Origin: Microbacterium sp. MAH-37
Lineage (GTDB): Bacteria > Actinomycetota > Actinomycetes > Actinomycetales > Microbacteriaceae
Length of the DNA stretch: 64,000 nt
Direction of reading: 5' to 3'
NCBI RefSeq assembly: GCF_009758255.1
Contig: NZ_WSEN01000008.1
Coordinates: 124,001 to 188,000 of the forward strand
A program made the translations under genes and the position numbers. Below, piece by piece: positions 48,969 to 56,744 of this stretch (position 1 is its first letter; every line of letters starts with the position of its first letter). A model generated the notes under the pieces. It saw nothing but the letters and a program-made list of their open reading frames with translations. It was not told the origin of the DNA and made no database searches.

Positions 48969-49316
48969 TCAGTCCTCCCCTTCGATGAGGGCGGCCGTGG
49001 CCGCGGCGATGACCGCGACCTCCTGAGTGAGAGTGTCGGCGAGGCGGATGCCCGATGCCGAGGTGCGGTAGAACTTGCGCGGACGCGCCTCTTCGGTGTT
49101 CCACTCGCTGTCGAGATAGCCCTGCTTCTCGAGACGGCGCAGCAGGGGGTAGAGCGTGTTCGCGTCGGTCGGGAACCCGGCCTCCGCGAGTTGCTCCAGC
49201 AGACCGTATCCGTACCCCGGCTCGCGCAGCAGCTGCAGGCTGGCGAGCACGATCGTGCCGCGCCGCAGCTCCTGCAGATGTGTGTCGAACTCGCTGTCGT
49301 TCATGTCTGTCACCAT
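48969..49316 (-). CDS. PadR family transcriptional regulator
   Basis: About 115 residues. LRRGTIVLASLQLLREPGYG, YGLLEQLAEAGFPTDANTLY and PLLRRLEKQGYLDSEW form the PadR winged helix, with a short C-terminal dimerisation helix. The start is either ATG 49316 or ATG 49304; neither has a ribosome-binding site. A GTGTG/CACAC palindrome lies directly at the 5' end and is a likely autoregulatory operator. It is co-transcribed with the membrane protein. Confidence 0.9.
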   Translation of the reverse strand: MVTDMNDSEFDTHLQELRRGTIVLASLQLLREPGYGYGLLEQLAEAGFPTDANTLYPLLRRLEKQGYLDSEWNTEEARPRKFYRTSASGIRLADTLTQEVAVIAAATAALIEGED

Positions 49317-49338
49317 ATTGTGTGTCGCACACTATTGT
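49314..49338. promoter_or_regulatory. Candidate PadR operator
   Basis: GTGTG-TCG-CACAC (within 49320-49332), with partly symmetric A/T flanks, overlaps or abuts the PadR start codon and lies 46 bp before the divergent menC start. PadR proteins commonly bind such palindromes in their own promoter. Confidence 0.55.
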
Positions 49339-49383
49339 CAAGACCCCGATATCGTGCAGCCTTCGAAGCGGCATGATGGACGC

Positions 49384-50361
49384 ATGCAGCCGCCGCTCGC
49401 CGACATCCTCAGCACCGCCCGCGTCGTCGCCCTCCCGATGCACACCCGGTTCCGCGGGGTCGACGTCCGCGAGGCGCTGCTCTTCGAGGGCCCGCAGGGC
49501 TGGGCCGAGTTCTCCCCCTTCGTCGAATACGGCGACGCCGAGGCCGCGACCTGGCTCGCCGCGGCGATCGACTTCGCGTGGCGCGAGCAGCCGGCGCCGC
49601 TGCGCGCCCGCATACCGGTGAACGCCACGGTGCCGGCCGTCGAGGCGGCCCGCGTCGCCGACGTCCTCGCGCGCTACGACGGATGCCGCACCGCCAAGGT
49701 CAAGGTCGCCGAGCGCGGGCAGAGCCTCGCCGACGACGTCGCCCGGGTTCGCGCCGCGCGCGATGCGATGGGTCCGGAGGGCCGCATCCGCATCGACGCG
49801 AACGCCGGCTGGAACGTCGACGAGGCCGAGCACGCCCTGCACGCGCTCGCCGAGTGCGACCTCGAGTACGCCGAGCAGCCCTGCGCCTCCGTCGACGAGC
49901 TCGCCGAGCTGCGCCGGCGCGTGAAGTACATGGGCATCCCGATCGCGGCCGACGAGAGCGTGCGCAAGGCGAGCGATCCGCTCGCCGTCGCGCAGGCGAA
50001 GGCGGCGGACCTGATCATCATCAAGGCGCAGCCGCTGGGCGGCATCCGTCGTGCGCTGCAGATCGTGGCGGATGCCGGCCTGCCGGCTGTCGTGTCGAGC
50101 GCCCTCGACACCGCCGTCGGGCTCGCGCAGGGCGCGGCCCTGGCCGCCGCCCTGCCCACGCTGGACTACGACTGCGGTCTCGGCACGGCATCGCTGTTCG
50201 CCGACGACGTCGCGGATGCCCGCCCCGTGGCGGGTTCGGTCAGCGCTGCGCGCGTCGTTCCGGATGCCGCTGCGCTGGACCGCCTGGCCGCGCCGGCCGA
50301 CCGCCAGGACTGGTGGATCTCACGGCTGGAGCGGTGCCACGGAGTTCTCAGCGCGGGCTGA
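49384..50361 (+). CDS. menC: o-Succinylbenzoate synthase
   Basis: A 325-residue enolase-superfamily enzyme. Catalytic Lys105/Lys107 (TAKVKVAE), metal ligands Asp138 (IRIDANAGW), Glu164 (YAEQPC) and Asp190 (IAADESV), and Lys214 (IIIKAQPLGG) are all present, in the order of actinobacterial MenC. It dehydrates SHCHC to o-succinylbenzoate. CATGAT lies six bases before the ATG. Its last 14 bp overlap the convergent TetR gene. Confidence 0.93.
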   Translation: MQPPLADILSTARVVALPMHTRFRGVDVREALLFEGPQGWAEFSPFVEYGDAEAATWLAAAIDFAWREQPAPLRARIPVNATVPAVEAARVADVLARYDGCRTAKVKVAERGQSLADDVARVRAARDAMGPEGRIRIDANAGWNVDEAEHALHALAECDLEYAEQPCASVDELAELRRRVKYMGIPIAADESVRKASDPLAVAQAKAADLIIIKAQPLGGIRRALQIVADAGLPAVVSSALDTAVGLAQGAALAAALPTLDYDCGLGTASLFADDVADARPVAGSVSAARVVPDAAALDRLAAPADRQDWWISRLERCHGVLSAG

Positions 50362-50980
50362 CCGGCTCCAGCAGCAGAGACACGAGGCGGCCGAGTTCGG
50401 CGCTGCCGGTCTGACGCAGCTGCTCGTCGTCTGCACCGTCCATCGCACCGCGCACCGTCATGCCCTCCCACACGATCATCAGCAGACGCGCCGTCTCCTC
50501 GGCATCCGTACGCAGCGCGAGGCATTCGTTGTCGACGATGTCGGTGATGATCCGCGCGATGCCGGCGACCATCTCGCGCTCGCCGGCGAGGTAGGCGGCG
50601 CCGAACTCCGCGTCGCGCAGCGCGCGGATGCGGATCTCGCTCATGAGCATCACGCCGAGGCGGTCGTCGCCCGCGGAGTCCATCACCTGCTGCACGAGTG
50701 AGACCGGGTCGTCGAGCGCCAGCGCGCCGGACTCCGTCATCTGCTGCACACGCTCGCGCACCGCGTTCACACGCGCCTCGCCGACGGACGCCGCCAGAGT
50801 CAGGAACAGCTCATCCTTCGACGCGAAATTCGAGTAGAAGGCGCCGCGGGTGAATCCGGCTCGCTCGCACACCACCTCGACAGTGGCGCCCTCGAGACCG
50901 ACCTCGGCGAACACCTGCGCCGCCGCCTCGAGCAAGCGGGCACGCGTGTTCTCACGGCTCCGCGTCGCGATCGTCGTCAC
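50348..50980 (-). CDS. TetR family transcriptional regulator
   Basis: 210 residues from GTG 50980; GGGAG lies seven bases upstream. The N-terminal HTH is NTRARLLEAAAQVFAEVGLE, ATVEVVCERAGFTRGAFYSN and FASKDELFLTLA. The C-terminal ligand-binding domain is all-helical and contains no recognisable ligand signature. It is divergent from the MMPL/YhgE pair, with a palindrome-containing promoter between, so it is the probable repressor of that pair and of itself. Confidence 0.92.
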   Translation of the reverse strand: MTTIATRSRENTRARLLEAAAQVFAEVGLEGATVEVVCERAGFTRGAFYSNFASKDELFLTLAASVGEARVNAVRERVQQMTESGALALDDPVSLVQQVMDSAGDDRLGVMLMSEIRIRALRDAEFGAAYLAGEREMVAGIARIITDIVDNECLALRTDAEETARLLMIVWEGMTVRGAMDGADDEQLRQTGSAELGRLVSLLLEPVSPR

Positions 50981-51040
50981 AGCTGCACTCCCTTTCACAC
51001 CTGGCACACAGGCTCTCACGAACATCTGGGAATACGATGC

Positions 51041-51070
51041 ATTGACGTACTCAATACACGTCTGTATCGA
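51041..51070 (+). promoter_or_regulatory. Predicted MMPL promoter with embedded operators
   Basis: TTGACG (51042-51047), a 17-bp spacer and TATCGA (51065-51070). Two inverted repeats lie inside: ATTGA-N5-TCAAT (51041-51055) and ATACA-N4-TGTAT (51054-51067). A TetR dimer bound here would cover the whole promoter. Confidence 0.65.
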
Positions 51071-51105
51071 GTTCGCGAATGCATCCAACTGCCTGGGGAG
51101 GCCCC

Positions 51106-53955
51106 GTGTCCACTCTGCTGTCCTCGCTCGGACGCTGGTCGTTCCGCCACCCCTGGCGGGTGCTCGTCTCCTGGCTGCTGGTGCTCGGCATCGCCGGCGG
51201 TGGCGCTCTCGTGCTCGGCGCGGGCACAGACAACACGTTCTCGATCCCCGGCACCGAGTCGCAGGCGGGGCTCGAGCAGCTCTCCCGCACCTTCCCCCAG
51301 GTCAGCGGCACCAACGCCCAGTTCATCGTGGTCGCCGCCGACGGCGACCAGGTCACCGACGACCCGTACAAGAGCGACATCGAGCAGACCGTCTCCGAGC
51401 TCGAGAAGGTCGATGGCGTGCTCGCCGTCACCTCGCCCTATGACGAGAACATCGACGGCATGGTCAGCGATGACGACAGCGCCGCGATCGTCCGCCTGCA
51501 GTTCGAGGGGCAGGCCACCGACGTCACACCGGAGGCCAAGGCCGAGCTCGAGGGCATCGTGTCCGATCTCGGCGACGAGCTGCCGAAGGGCTCCGAGACC
51601 GCGCTCGGCGGCGACCTGTTCGCGATGTCGATCCCGACCGTGACCCTCACCGAGGCCGTCGGCCTGATCATCGCGCTGCTCGTGCTGATCGTCACCTTCC
51701 GGTCGTTCGTGGTCGCCGGACTCCCGCTGCTCACCGCGATCCTCGGCGTCGGCATCTCGATGGCCGGAATCTTCGCCGCGACCGCATTCGCGACCGTCTC
51801 GTCCACCACCCCGCTGCTCGCCCTCATGCTGGGTCTCGCGGTCGGCATCGACTACTCGCTGTTCATCGTCGCGAGGCATCAGGACCAGGTCAGAGCCGGC
51901 GTCGATCCTGAGGAGTCCACGGCACGATCCGTGGGCACCGCCGGCTCCGCCGTGGTGTTCGCCGGCGTCACCGTGCTCATCGCCCTGATCGGGCTCGGGT
52001 TCGCCGGCATCCCGTTCCTGACGACCATGGGCATCGCGGCATCCGTGGCCGTCGCGATCGCCGTGGCGATCGCCGTCACGCTCACCCCCGCCCTCCTCGG
52101 ATTCGTGAAGGGCAAGGTCGTGGGGCGACCGAAGAAGGTCAAGAAGGCGAAGAAGGATGCCGCGCCGCGGCGCTCCTTCAGCCGGCGCTGGGTGGGCGGC
52201 GTGACCAAGCACCCGGTTATCGTGTCGATCGCCGTCGTGCTGGGCCTGGGCATCGTCGCGGTCCCGGCGCTGAGCCTGAACCTCGCGCTGCCGAACGCCG
52301 GCCAGCTGCCGCAGGGCTCCGAGGCGCGTGTGAACTACGACCTCACCGCCGAGCACTTCGGTCCCGGATTCAACGGACCGCTGATCCTCACCGGCACCAT
52401 CGTCACCTCGAAGGATCCGCTGAACCTCATGCAGGATCTCGGCGACGAGGTCGAGAAGCTGCCCGGCGTCGCCGCCGTCCCCCTGGCGACCCCGAACGAA
52501 ACTGCCGACACCGGCATCGTGCAGATCGTGCCGACCACGGCACCGGACGACCCGAAGACCGCCGAGCTCGTGCGCGAGCTGCGATCGCACCACGACGAGT
52601 GGCTCGACGAGTACGGCATCGATCTGAAGGTCACTGGCTTCACGGCGGTCGCGATCGACATCTCCGACCAGCTCGGCGCCGCACTGCTGCCGTTCGGCAT
52701 CTTCGTGATCGGCCTGTCGCTGATCCTGCTGGCGATCGTGTTCCGCTCGATCTGGGTGCCGATCACCGCCGCGCTCGGCTACCTGCTGTCGATCGTCGCC
52801 GCCTTCGGCGTCGTCGCCGCGGTGTTCGAGTGGGGCTGGTTCGCCGACCTGCTGCATGTCGCCCGCACCGGCCCGATCATCTCGTTCATGCCGATCGTGC
52901 TGATGGGCGTGCTGTTCGGCCTGGCGATGGACTACCAGGTCTTCCTCGTCTCGCGCATGCGGGAGGACTACGTCCACGATCCCGCCATCCGCCGACCCAA
53001 CGGCCCCAGGGACGCCGCCACCGCACGGGATGCCGCGATCCGCGCCGTGCGCACCGGCTTCGCCGGCTCCGCCAAGGTGGTGACCGCCGCCGCACTGATC
53101 ATGTTCGCCGTGTTCGTCGCGTTCGTGCCGGAGGGCGACTCCTCGCTGAAGCCGATCGCCCTCGGCTTGGCTGCCGGCATCGCGATCGACGCCTTCCTGG
53201 TGCGCATGACCCTCATCCCCGCGCTGATGGCGATCCTCGGCGACCGCGCCTGGCGCATCCCGCGCTGGATGGAGCGCGTGCTGCCGCACGTCGACATCGA
53301 GGGCGAGGCCGTAGAGCGCGAGCGCGACCTGGCCTCCTGGCCGGGCGACGACAGCGTCGTGGCCGCGGACGGACTGGGCGTCGGGACTCCCGCCGTCGCC
53401 GGCGTCACATTGCGCCTTGCGCCCGGCGGCGCGCTCGTCGCGACCGGAGCGGATGCCCGTGAGCTGCGTGCCCTCGCACTCGCGGTCGCCGGCCGCGTCA
53501 AGCCGGATGCCGGACGCCTGCGGGTGACCGGACATCTGCTGCCCGGCCGCGCCGCCTGGGTGCGCCGCAACGTCGGCTGCGTGATCGTCGACGACGCGGC
53601 ATCCGCTCCTCGCGAGCTGGCCGCGGCCCTGCGCGGCTCGACGGGCCTCGTCGTCATCGACGGCATCGACCGGCTCTCCGGCGCAGACCGCGACCAGATC
53701 GCCGCCGCGCTGCGCGACACCGACGCCGCCGTGTTCGCCACCGCTGCCGACCCCTATGTCGCGAAGGCGCTGCTCGCCGATGCGGGCCGTGATGCGGCAT
53801 CCGTCGTCGACGTGCGCGAGCCCGCAACGCCCGCCGAGACCCCGCCTTCGCACCGAGACCCCGCCGTGCTGACGTCCGCAGACCGGGGTGTCGACGACAA
53901 CCCGGGGTCTCGGGAGGACGCATCCGCATCTGAGAACACCGAGGTGACCGCATGA
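51106..53955 (+). CDS. MMPL family transporter with C-terminal degenerate ABC-ATPase-like domain
   Basis: 949 residues from GTG 51106, chosen because GGGGAG lies 5 bp upstream and the promoter start would fall near 51077; ATG 51079 is the alternative. Residues 1-725 are a standard RND/MMPL permease with two six-span halves, each with a GxxxDY motif (GLAVGIDYSLFIVAR and FGLAMDYQVFLVSRMRED). Residues ~755-905 look like an ABC nucleotide-binding domain: VAGVTLRLAPGG, VAGRVKPDAGRLRVTGHLLP, VRRNVG and Walker-B-like GLVVIDGIDRL followed by DAAVFATAAD, but the Walker A lysine and LSGGQ signature are missing. The last ~40 residues coincide with a palindromic repeat. It is probably a lipid or surface-molecule exporter partnered by the overlapping YhgE/Pip protein. 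Confidence 0.88.
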   Translation: MSTLLSSLGRWSFRHPWRVLVSWLLVLGIAGGGALVLGAGTDNTFSIPGTESQAGLEQLSRTFPQVSGTNAQFIVVAADGDQVTDDPYKSDIEQTVSELEKVDGVLAVTSPYDENIDGMVSDDDSAAIVRLQFEGQATDVTPEAKAELEGIVSDLGDELPKGSETALGGDLFAMSIPTVTLTEAVGLIIALLVLIVTFRSFVVAGLPLLTAILGVGISMAGIFAATAFATVSSTTPLLALMLGLAVGIDYSLFIVARHQDQVRAGVDPEESTARSVGTAGSAVVFAGVTVLIALIGLGFAGIPFLTTMGIAASVAVAIAVAIAVTLTPALLGFVKGKVVGRPKKVKKAKKDAAPRRSFSRRWVGGVTKHPVIVSIAVVLGLGIVAVPALSLNLALPNAGQLPQGSEARVNYDLTAEHFGPGFNGPLILTGTIVTSKDPLNLMQDLGDEVEKLPGVAAVPLATPNETADTGIVQIVPTTAPDDPKTAELVRELRSHHDEWLDEYGIDLKVTGFTAVAIDISDQLGAALLPFGIFVIGLSLILLAIVFRSIWVPITAALGYLLSIVAAFGVVAAVFEWGWFADLLHVARTGPIISFMPIVLMGVLFGLAMDYQVFLVSRMREDYVHDPAIRRPNGPRDAATARDAAIRAVRTGFAGSAKVVTAAALIMFAVFVAFVPEGDSSLKPIALGLAAGIAIDAFLVRMTLIPALMAILGDRAWRIPRWMERVLPHVDIEGEAVERERDLASWPGDDSVVAADGLGVGTPAVAGVTLRLAPGGALVATGADARELRALALAVAGRVKPDAGRLRVTGHLLPGRAAWVRRNVGCVIVDDAASAPRELAAALRGSTGLVVIDGIDRLSGADRDQIAAALRDTDAAVFATAADPYVAKALLADAGRDAASVVDVREPATPAETPPSHRDPAVLTSADRGVDDNPGSREDASASENTEVTA
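53834..53912. repeat. Two-direct plus two-inverted repeat array inside the MMPL gene, 19-bp pitch
   Basis: CCGAGACCCCGCC occurs at 53834-53846 and 53853-53865. The inverted forms CGGGGTGTCG (53884-53893) and CGGGGTCTCG (53903-53912) follow. Both pairs have a 19-bp period. The array is translated as part of the MMPL C-terminus. Confidence 0.7.
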
Positions 53956-56003
53956 CCCTCATCGAACGCGCCCGCTCCCGCCGGCCGATCACCTGGCTGA
54001 CCATCATCGGCGTGCTGCTGCTGCCGGTCGTCATCGGCGGTCTGCTCGTCGCCGCGCTGCAGAACCCGACGCAGAACCTCGACCGTATGACGGCGGCGAT
54101 CGTCAACCTCGACGAGCCGGTCACGATCAATGACCAGTACACACCGCTCGGCCGCGAGCTGGCGTCTGGCCTGGTCGAGGGATCCGACGAGGTGGACTCC
54201 AACCTCACGTGGGTCATCTCGAACAAGGACGACGCCGCCGACGGGCTCAGCGACGGCACGTACCAGGCTGTGGTGACGATTCCGAAGGACTTCTCGAAGA
54301 ACGCCACCTCGGGCGGTCAGGCGATCGCCGACGGCGGCGGCTCCGCGCAGCAGGCGCAGATCCAGGTGACCACCCCGCAGGACGCCCGCGTCGCGGACGA
54401 CCTCATCACCAGCCAGATCGCGAACGTCGCGGCGTCCTCGATGGGTTCGATGCTCTCCGAGGCGACCCTCAGCAATGTGCTGATCGGCTTCGACACGCTC
54501 GGCTCGAAGATCGGCGAGGCGGCCGACGGTGCCGACAAGCTCGCCGACGGCGCGCAGGACGCCGCCGACGGCGCCGCCGCACTGCCGGATGGGGCCACGA
54601 AGCTCGCCGACGGTGCGAACCAGCTGAGCTCGGGCGCTTCCCAGCTCGGCGACGGCGCGGGGCAGGTCGCTGCGGGTGCGAGCCAGCTCGGCAGCGGACT
54701 GGACACGCTCGCCGACAAGACGCGTGAGGCGGGTGCCGGTGCGAGCCAGATCGGTTCCGGCCTGACCAATGGGGCTGCGGCGCTGGAGAAGAACGGCATC
54801 GTCCCCGACCCGATCACAGACCTGGCCGGTAAATCCGCGGCGGCCGGTGCCGGCGTCGCGGCGGGCGTCAGCGAGGTCTCGGCAGGGATCGACGGCCTCG
54901 TCAAACTCTGTGCTGACTACCCGACGGACGACAAGGTGTGCGCTGGGCTGAAGCAGCTCCAGAGCAAGATGCCCGCGCTCACCACCGGAGCGAACGGCGC
55001 GAAGGACGCGGCGGCCGGTACCGCGTACGCTCTCGGGCAGTTCGACACCGCAGGCGCGAAGGAGATCGCCAAGCAACTCGCGGACGCCGGCACCGGTGCG
55101 GCCTCCCTCGCATCCGGCCTCGGCCAGATCGCCGGCGGCATCGACCTGTCGGCCGACGGCGCTCGTGGCCTCAGCACCGGCGCCTCGAAGATCGCCACCG
55201 GAAACCGGGGCCTCGCCACCGGCGCCGCGCAACTCGGCGACGGGGCGACCCAGCTCGCCGACGGCACCACCCAGCTCGGCACCGGCCTGGACCAGCTGGC
55301 GGGCGGCACGAGCGACCTCGCCGACGGCCTGCACACCGCCGCATCCTCGCTGCCGTCGTTCAGCGAGAAGGAGTCGACCTCGCTCGCCTCCGTCGTCGCG
55401 AACCCGGTGAAGAGCGATGTGGCGACCTCGAGCCTGTTCGGCGCGACAGCCATCCCGCTGCTCGTCGCTCTCGTACTGTGGTTCGGGTCGCTGGCGTCGT
55501 ACGTCGTGATGCGGGCGATGCCCGAGCGCGTGCTCACCTCGCGGCGCTCGTCGATCGCGCTGGCACTGCGCGGGTTCTGGCCCGCTGCGCTCATCGGTGC
55601 GGCGCAGGGCCTGCTCGTCTCGCTGATCGTGCAGATGGTCGCCTCGTACGACGCCGCGCACTGGTGGTCGTTCGCCGGCATCGCGGTGCTCGCCGGCGTC
55701 TCGTTCGCCGCCGTGAACCAGGCGCTGGTCGCGCTGTTCGGCGGGATCGGGCGCTGGATCGGTGTGCTCGTCGGCGTGCTCGCCGTCGCGACGGGTCTGG
55801 TCTCCACGGTGCCCGGCTGGCTGGCATCCGTCGGTGCGGCCATGCCGACGGCGCCCGCACTGAGCGGTCTGATCGACGCGAGCGGCACGGCCGTGGCCGG
55901 GCTGATCGTCTGGGGCGTGCTGGCGCTGCTGGCCACGACGCTCTCGGTCACCCTGCGCCGCACGACCTCCGCGAAGGCCGTGCTCGCCACCGCCGCGGCC
56001 TGA
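53952..56003 (+). CDS. YhgE/Pip family membrane protein
   Basis: 683 residues, start overlapping the MMPL stop (ATGA). One N-terminal span (TWLTIIGVLLLPVVIGGLLV) precedes the YhgE/Pip N-domain (NLDRMTAAIVNLDEPVTIND, GTYQAVVTIPKDFSKN). A long extracytoplasmic stalk of about fifteen imperfect ADGAxxLxxGAxxL-type repeats follows (about residues 190-465), then five to six C-terminal spans (ABC-2-like, from residue 495). The architecture is that of the phage infection protein/EsaA family. Co-transcription with the MMPL gene suggests one envelope export complex under the TetR regulator. Confidence 0.9.
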   Translation: MTLIERARSRRPITWLTIIGVLLLPVVIGGLLVAALQNPTQNLDRMTAAIVNLDEPVTINDQYTPLGRELASGLVEGSDEVDSNLTWVISNKDDAADGLSDGTYQAVVTIPKDFSKNATSGGQAIADGGGSAQQAQIQVTTPQDARVADDLITSQIANVAASSMGSMLSEATLSNVLIGFDTLGSKIGEAADGADKLADGAQDAADGAAALPDGATKLADGANQLSSGASQLGDGAGQVAAGASQLGSGLDTLADKTREAGAGASQIGSGLTNGAAALEKNGIVPDPITDLAGKSAAAGAGVAAGVSEVSAGIDGLVKLCADYPTDDKVCAGLKQLQSKMPALTTGANGAKDAAAGTAYALGQFDTAGAKEIAKQLADAGTGAASLASGLGQIAGGIDLSADGARGLSTGASKIATGNRGLATGAAQLGDGATQLADGTTQLGTGLDQLAGGTSDLADGLHTAASSLPSFSEKESTSLASVVANPVKSDVATSSLFGATAIPLLVALVLWFGSLASYVVMRAMPERVLTSRRSSIALALRGFWPAALIGAAQGLLVSLIVQMVASYDAAHWWSFAGIAVLAGVSFAAVNQALVALFGGIGRWIGVLVGVLAVATGLVSTVPGWLASVGAAMPTAPALSGLIDASGTAVAGLIVWGVLALLATTLSVTLRRTTSAKAVLATAAA

Positions 56004-56018
56004 CCTTTCCTTCTCTGC

Positions 56019-56079
56019 TCCGGTCTCACTGGATGCGGGTGTTTCCCCCCGACACCCGCATCCGTCGAGACCGGAGCCG
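56019..56079. repeat. 61-bp palindromic element, copy B
   Basis: Outer arms GCTCCGGTCTC (56019-56029) and GAGACCGGAGC (56069-56079), inner arms GGATGCGGGTGT (56033-56044) and ACACCCGCATCC (56054-56065). Same length, arms and position relative to the preceding stop as copy A at 923-983. Confidence 0.85.
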
Positions 56080-56132
56080 TCAGCACGTCACGCACGTCGA
56101 ACCGTCGCCGCCCGGGGCGGTAGCGTCGTCGG

Positions 56133-56726
56133 ATGGCGCGCGACTTCATGACAGACCCCGGGCAGCTCCGTGATCTGGAGGGCCAGCAGTACATCGTGCT
56201 GCGGCCGACGGACGCGGTCATGCGCGAGTTCGACGCGGTGCAGGATGCCGCGCGCCGGCGGCTCGACGACACCGTCCGCTATCCGGGAGCGGCGCACGTC
56301 ACGCTGCGCGGCCTGTACGAGCCGGAGCGCACCGAGGTCGTGCGCGAGGTCGTGCGCGAGTGGGCGGCGAAGCAGCATCCGATCGATCTGGTGTTCGAGG
56401 CCGTCGATGCGTTCCCCGCGCCGTGGCAGATCGTGATCGCACGGCTCGGGCGCACTCCCGGCCTGCTGCACGCCTACGCGTCGCTCACCGCCGCACTCGA
56501 TCGCACCGATCTGCGCCGAATCGGCGAGCTCGCCCTCGAGGACTGGACGTTCCACCTGTCGGCGGTCTACGCGAAGACACTCTCGCCCGATGACTGGGAA
56601 CGCCTCGCTGCGTCGACGCATCACGACTACAAGACCCCCGCCACCGAGACGGTGAGAGAGGTCGAGTTCGTCACATACTCCAACGCCGCCGAACATCGCG
56701 AGGTCTTCCCCCTCGGCACCCCGTGA
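56133..56726 (+). CDS. 2'-5' RNA ligase/2H phosphoesterase family protein
   Basis: A 197-residue protein. The two HxT/S motifs of the 2H superfamily are His55-Val-Thr57 (AAHVTLRGLY) and His141-Leu-Ser143 (WTFHLSAVYA), about 85 residues apart as usual. Family members ligate or hydrolyse cyclic nucleotide phosphates; the substrate here is unknown. TAGCGT stands exactly six bases before the ATG and no ribosome-binding site is present, so the mRNA is probably leaderless. Confidence 0.85.
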   Translation: MARDFMTDPGQLRDLEGQQYIVLRPTDAVMREFDAVQDAARRRLDDTVRYPGAAHVTLRGLYEPERTEVVREVVREWAAKQHPIDLVFEAVDAFPAPWQIVIARLGRTPGLLHAYASLTAALDRTDLRRIGELALEDWTFHLSAVYAKTLSPDDWERLAASTHHDYKTPATETVREVEFVTYSNAAEHREVFPLGTP

Positions 56727-56744
56727 ACAACTCCGGGGGTCAGA

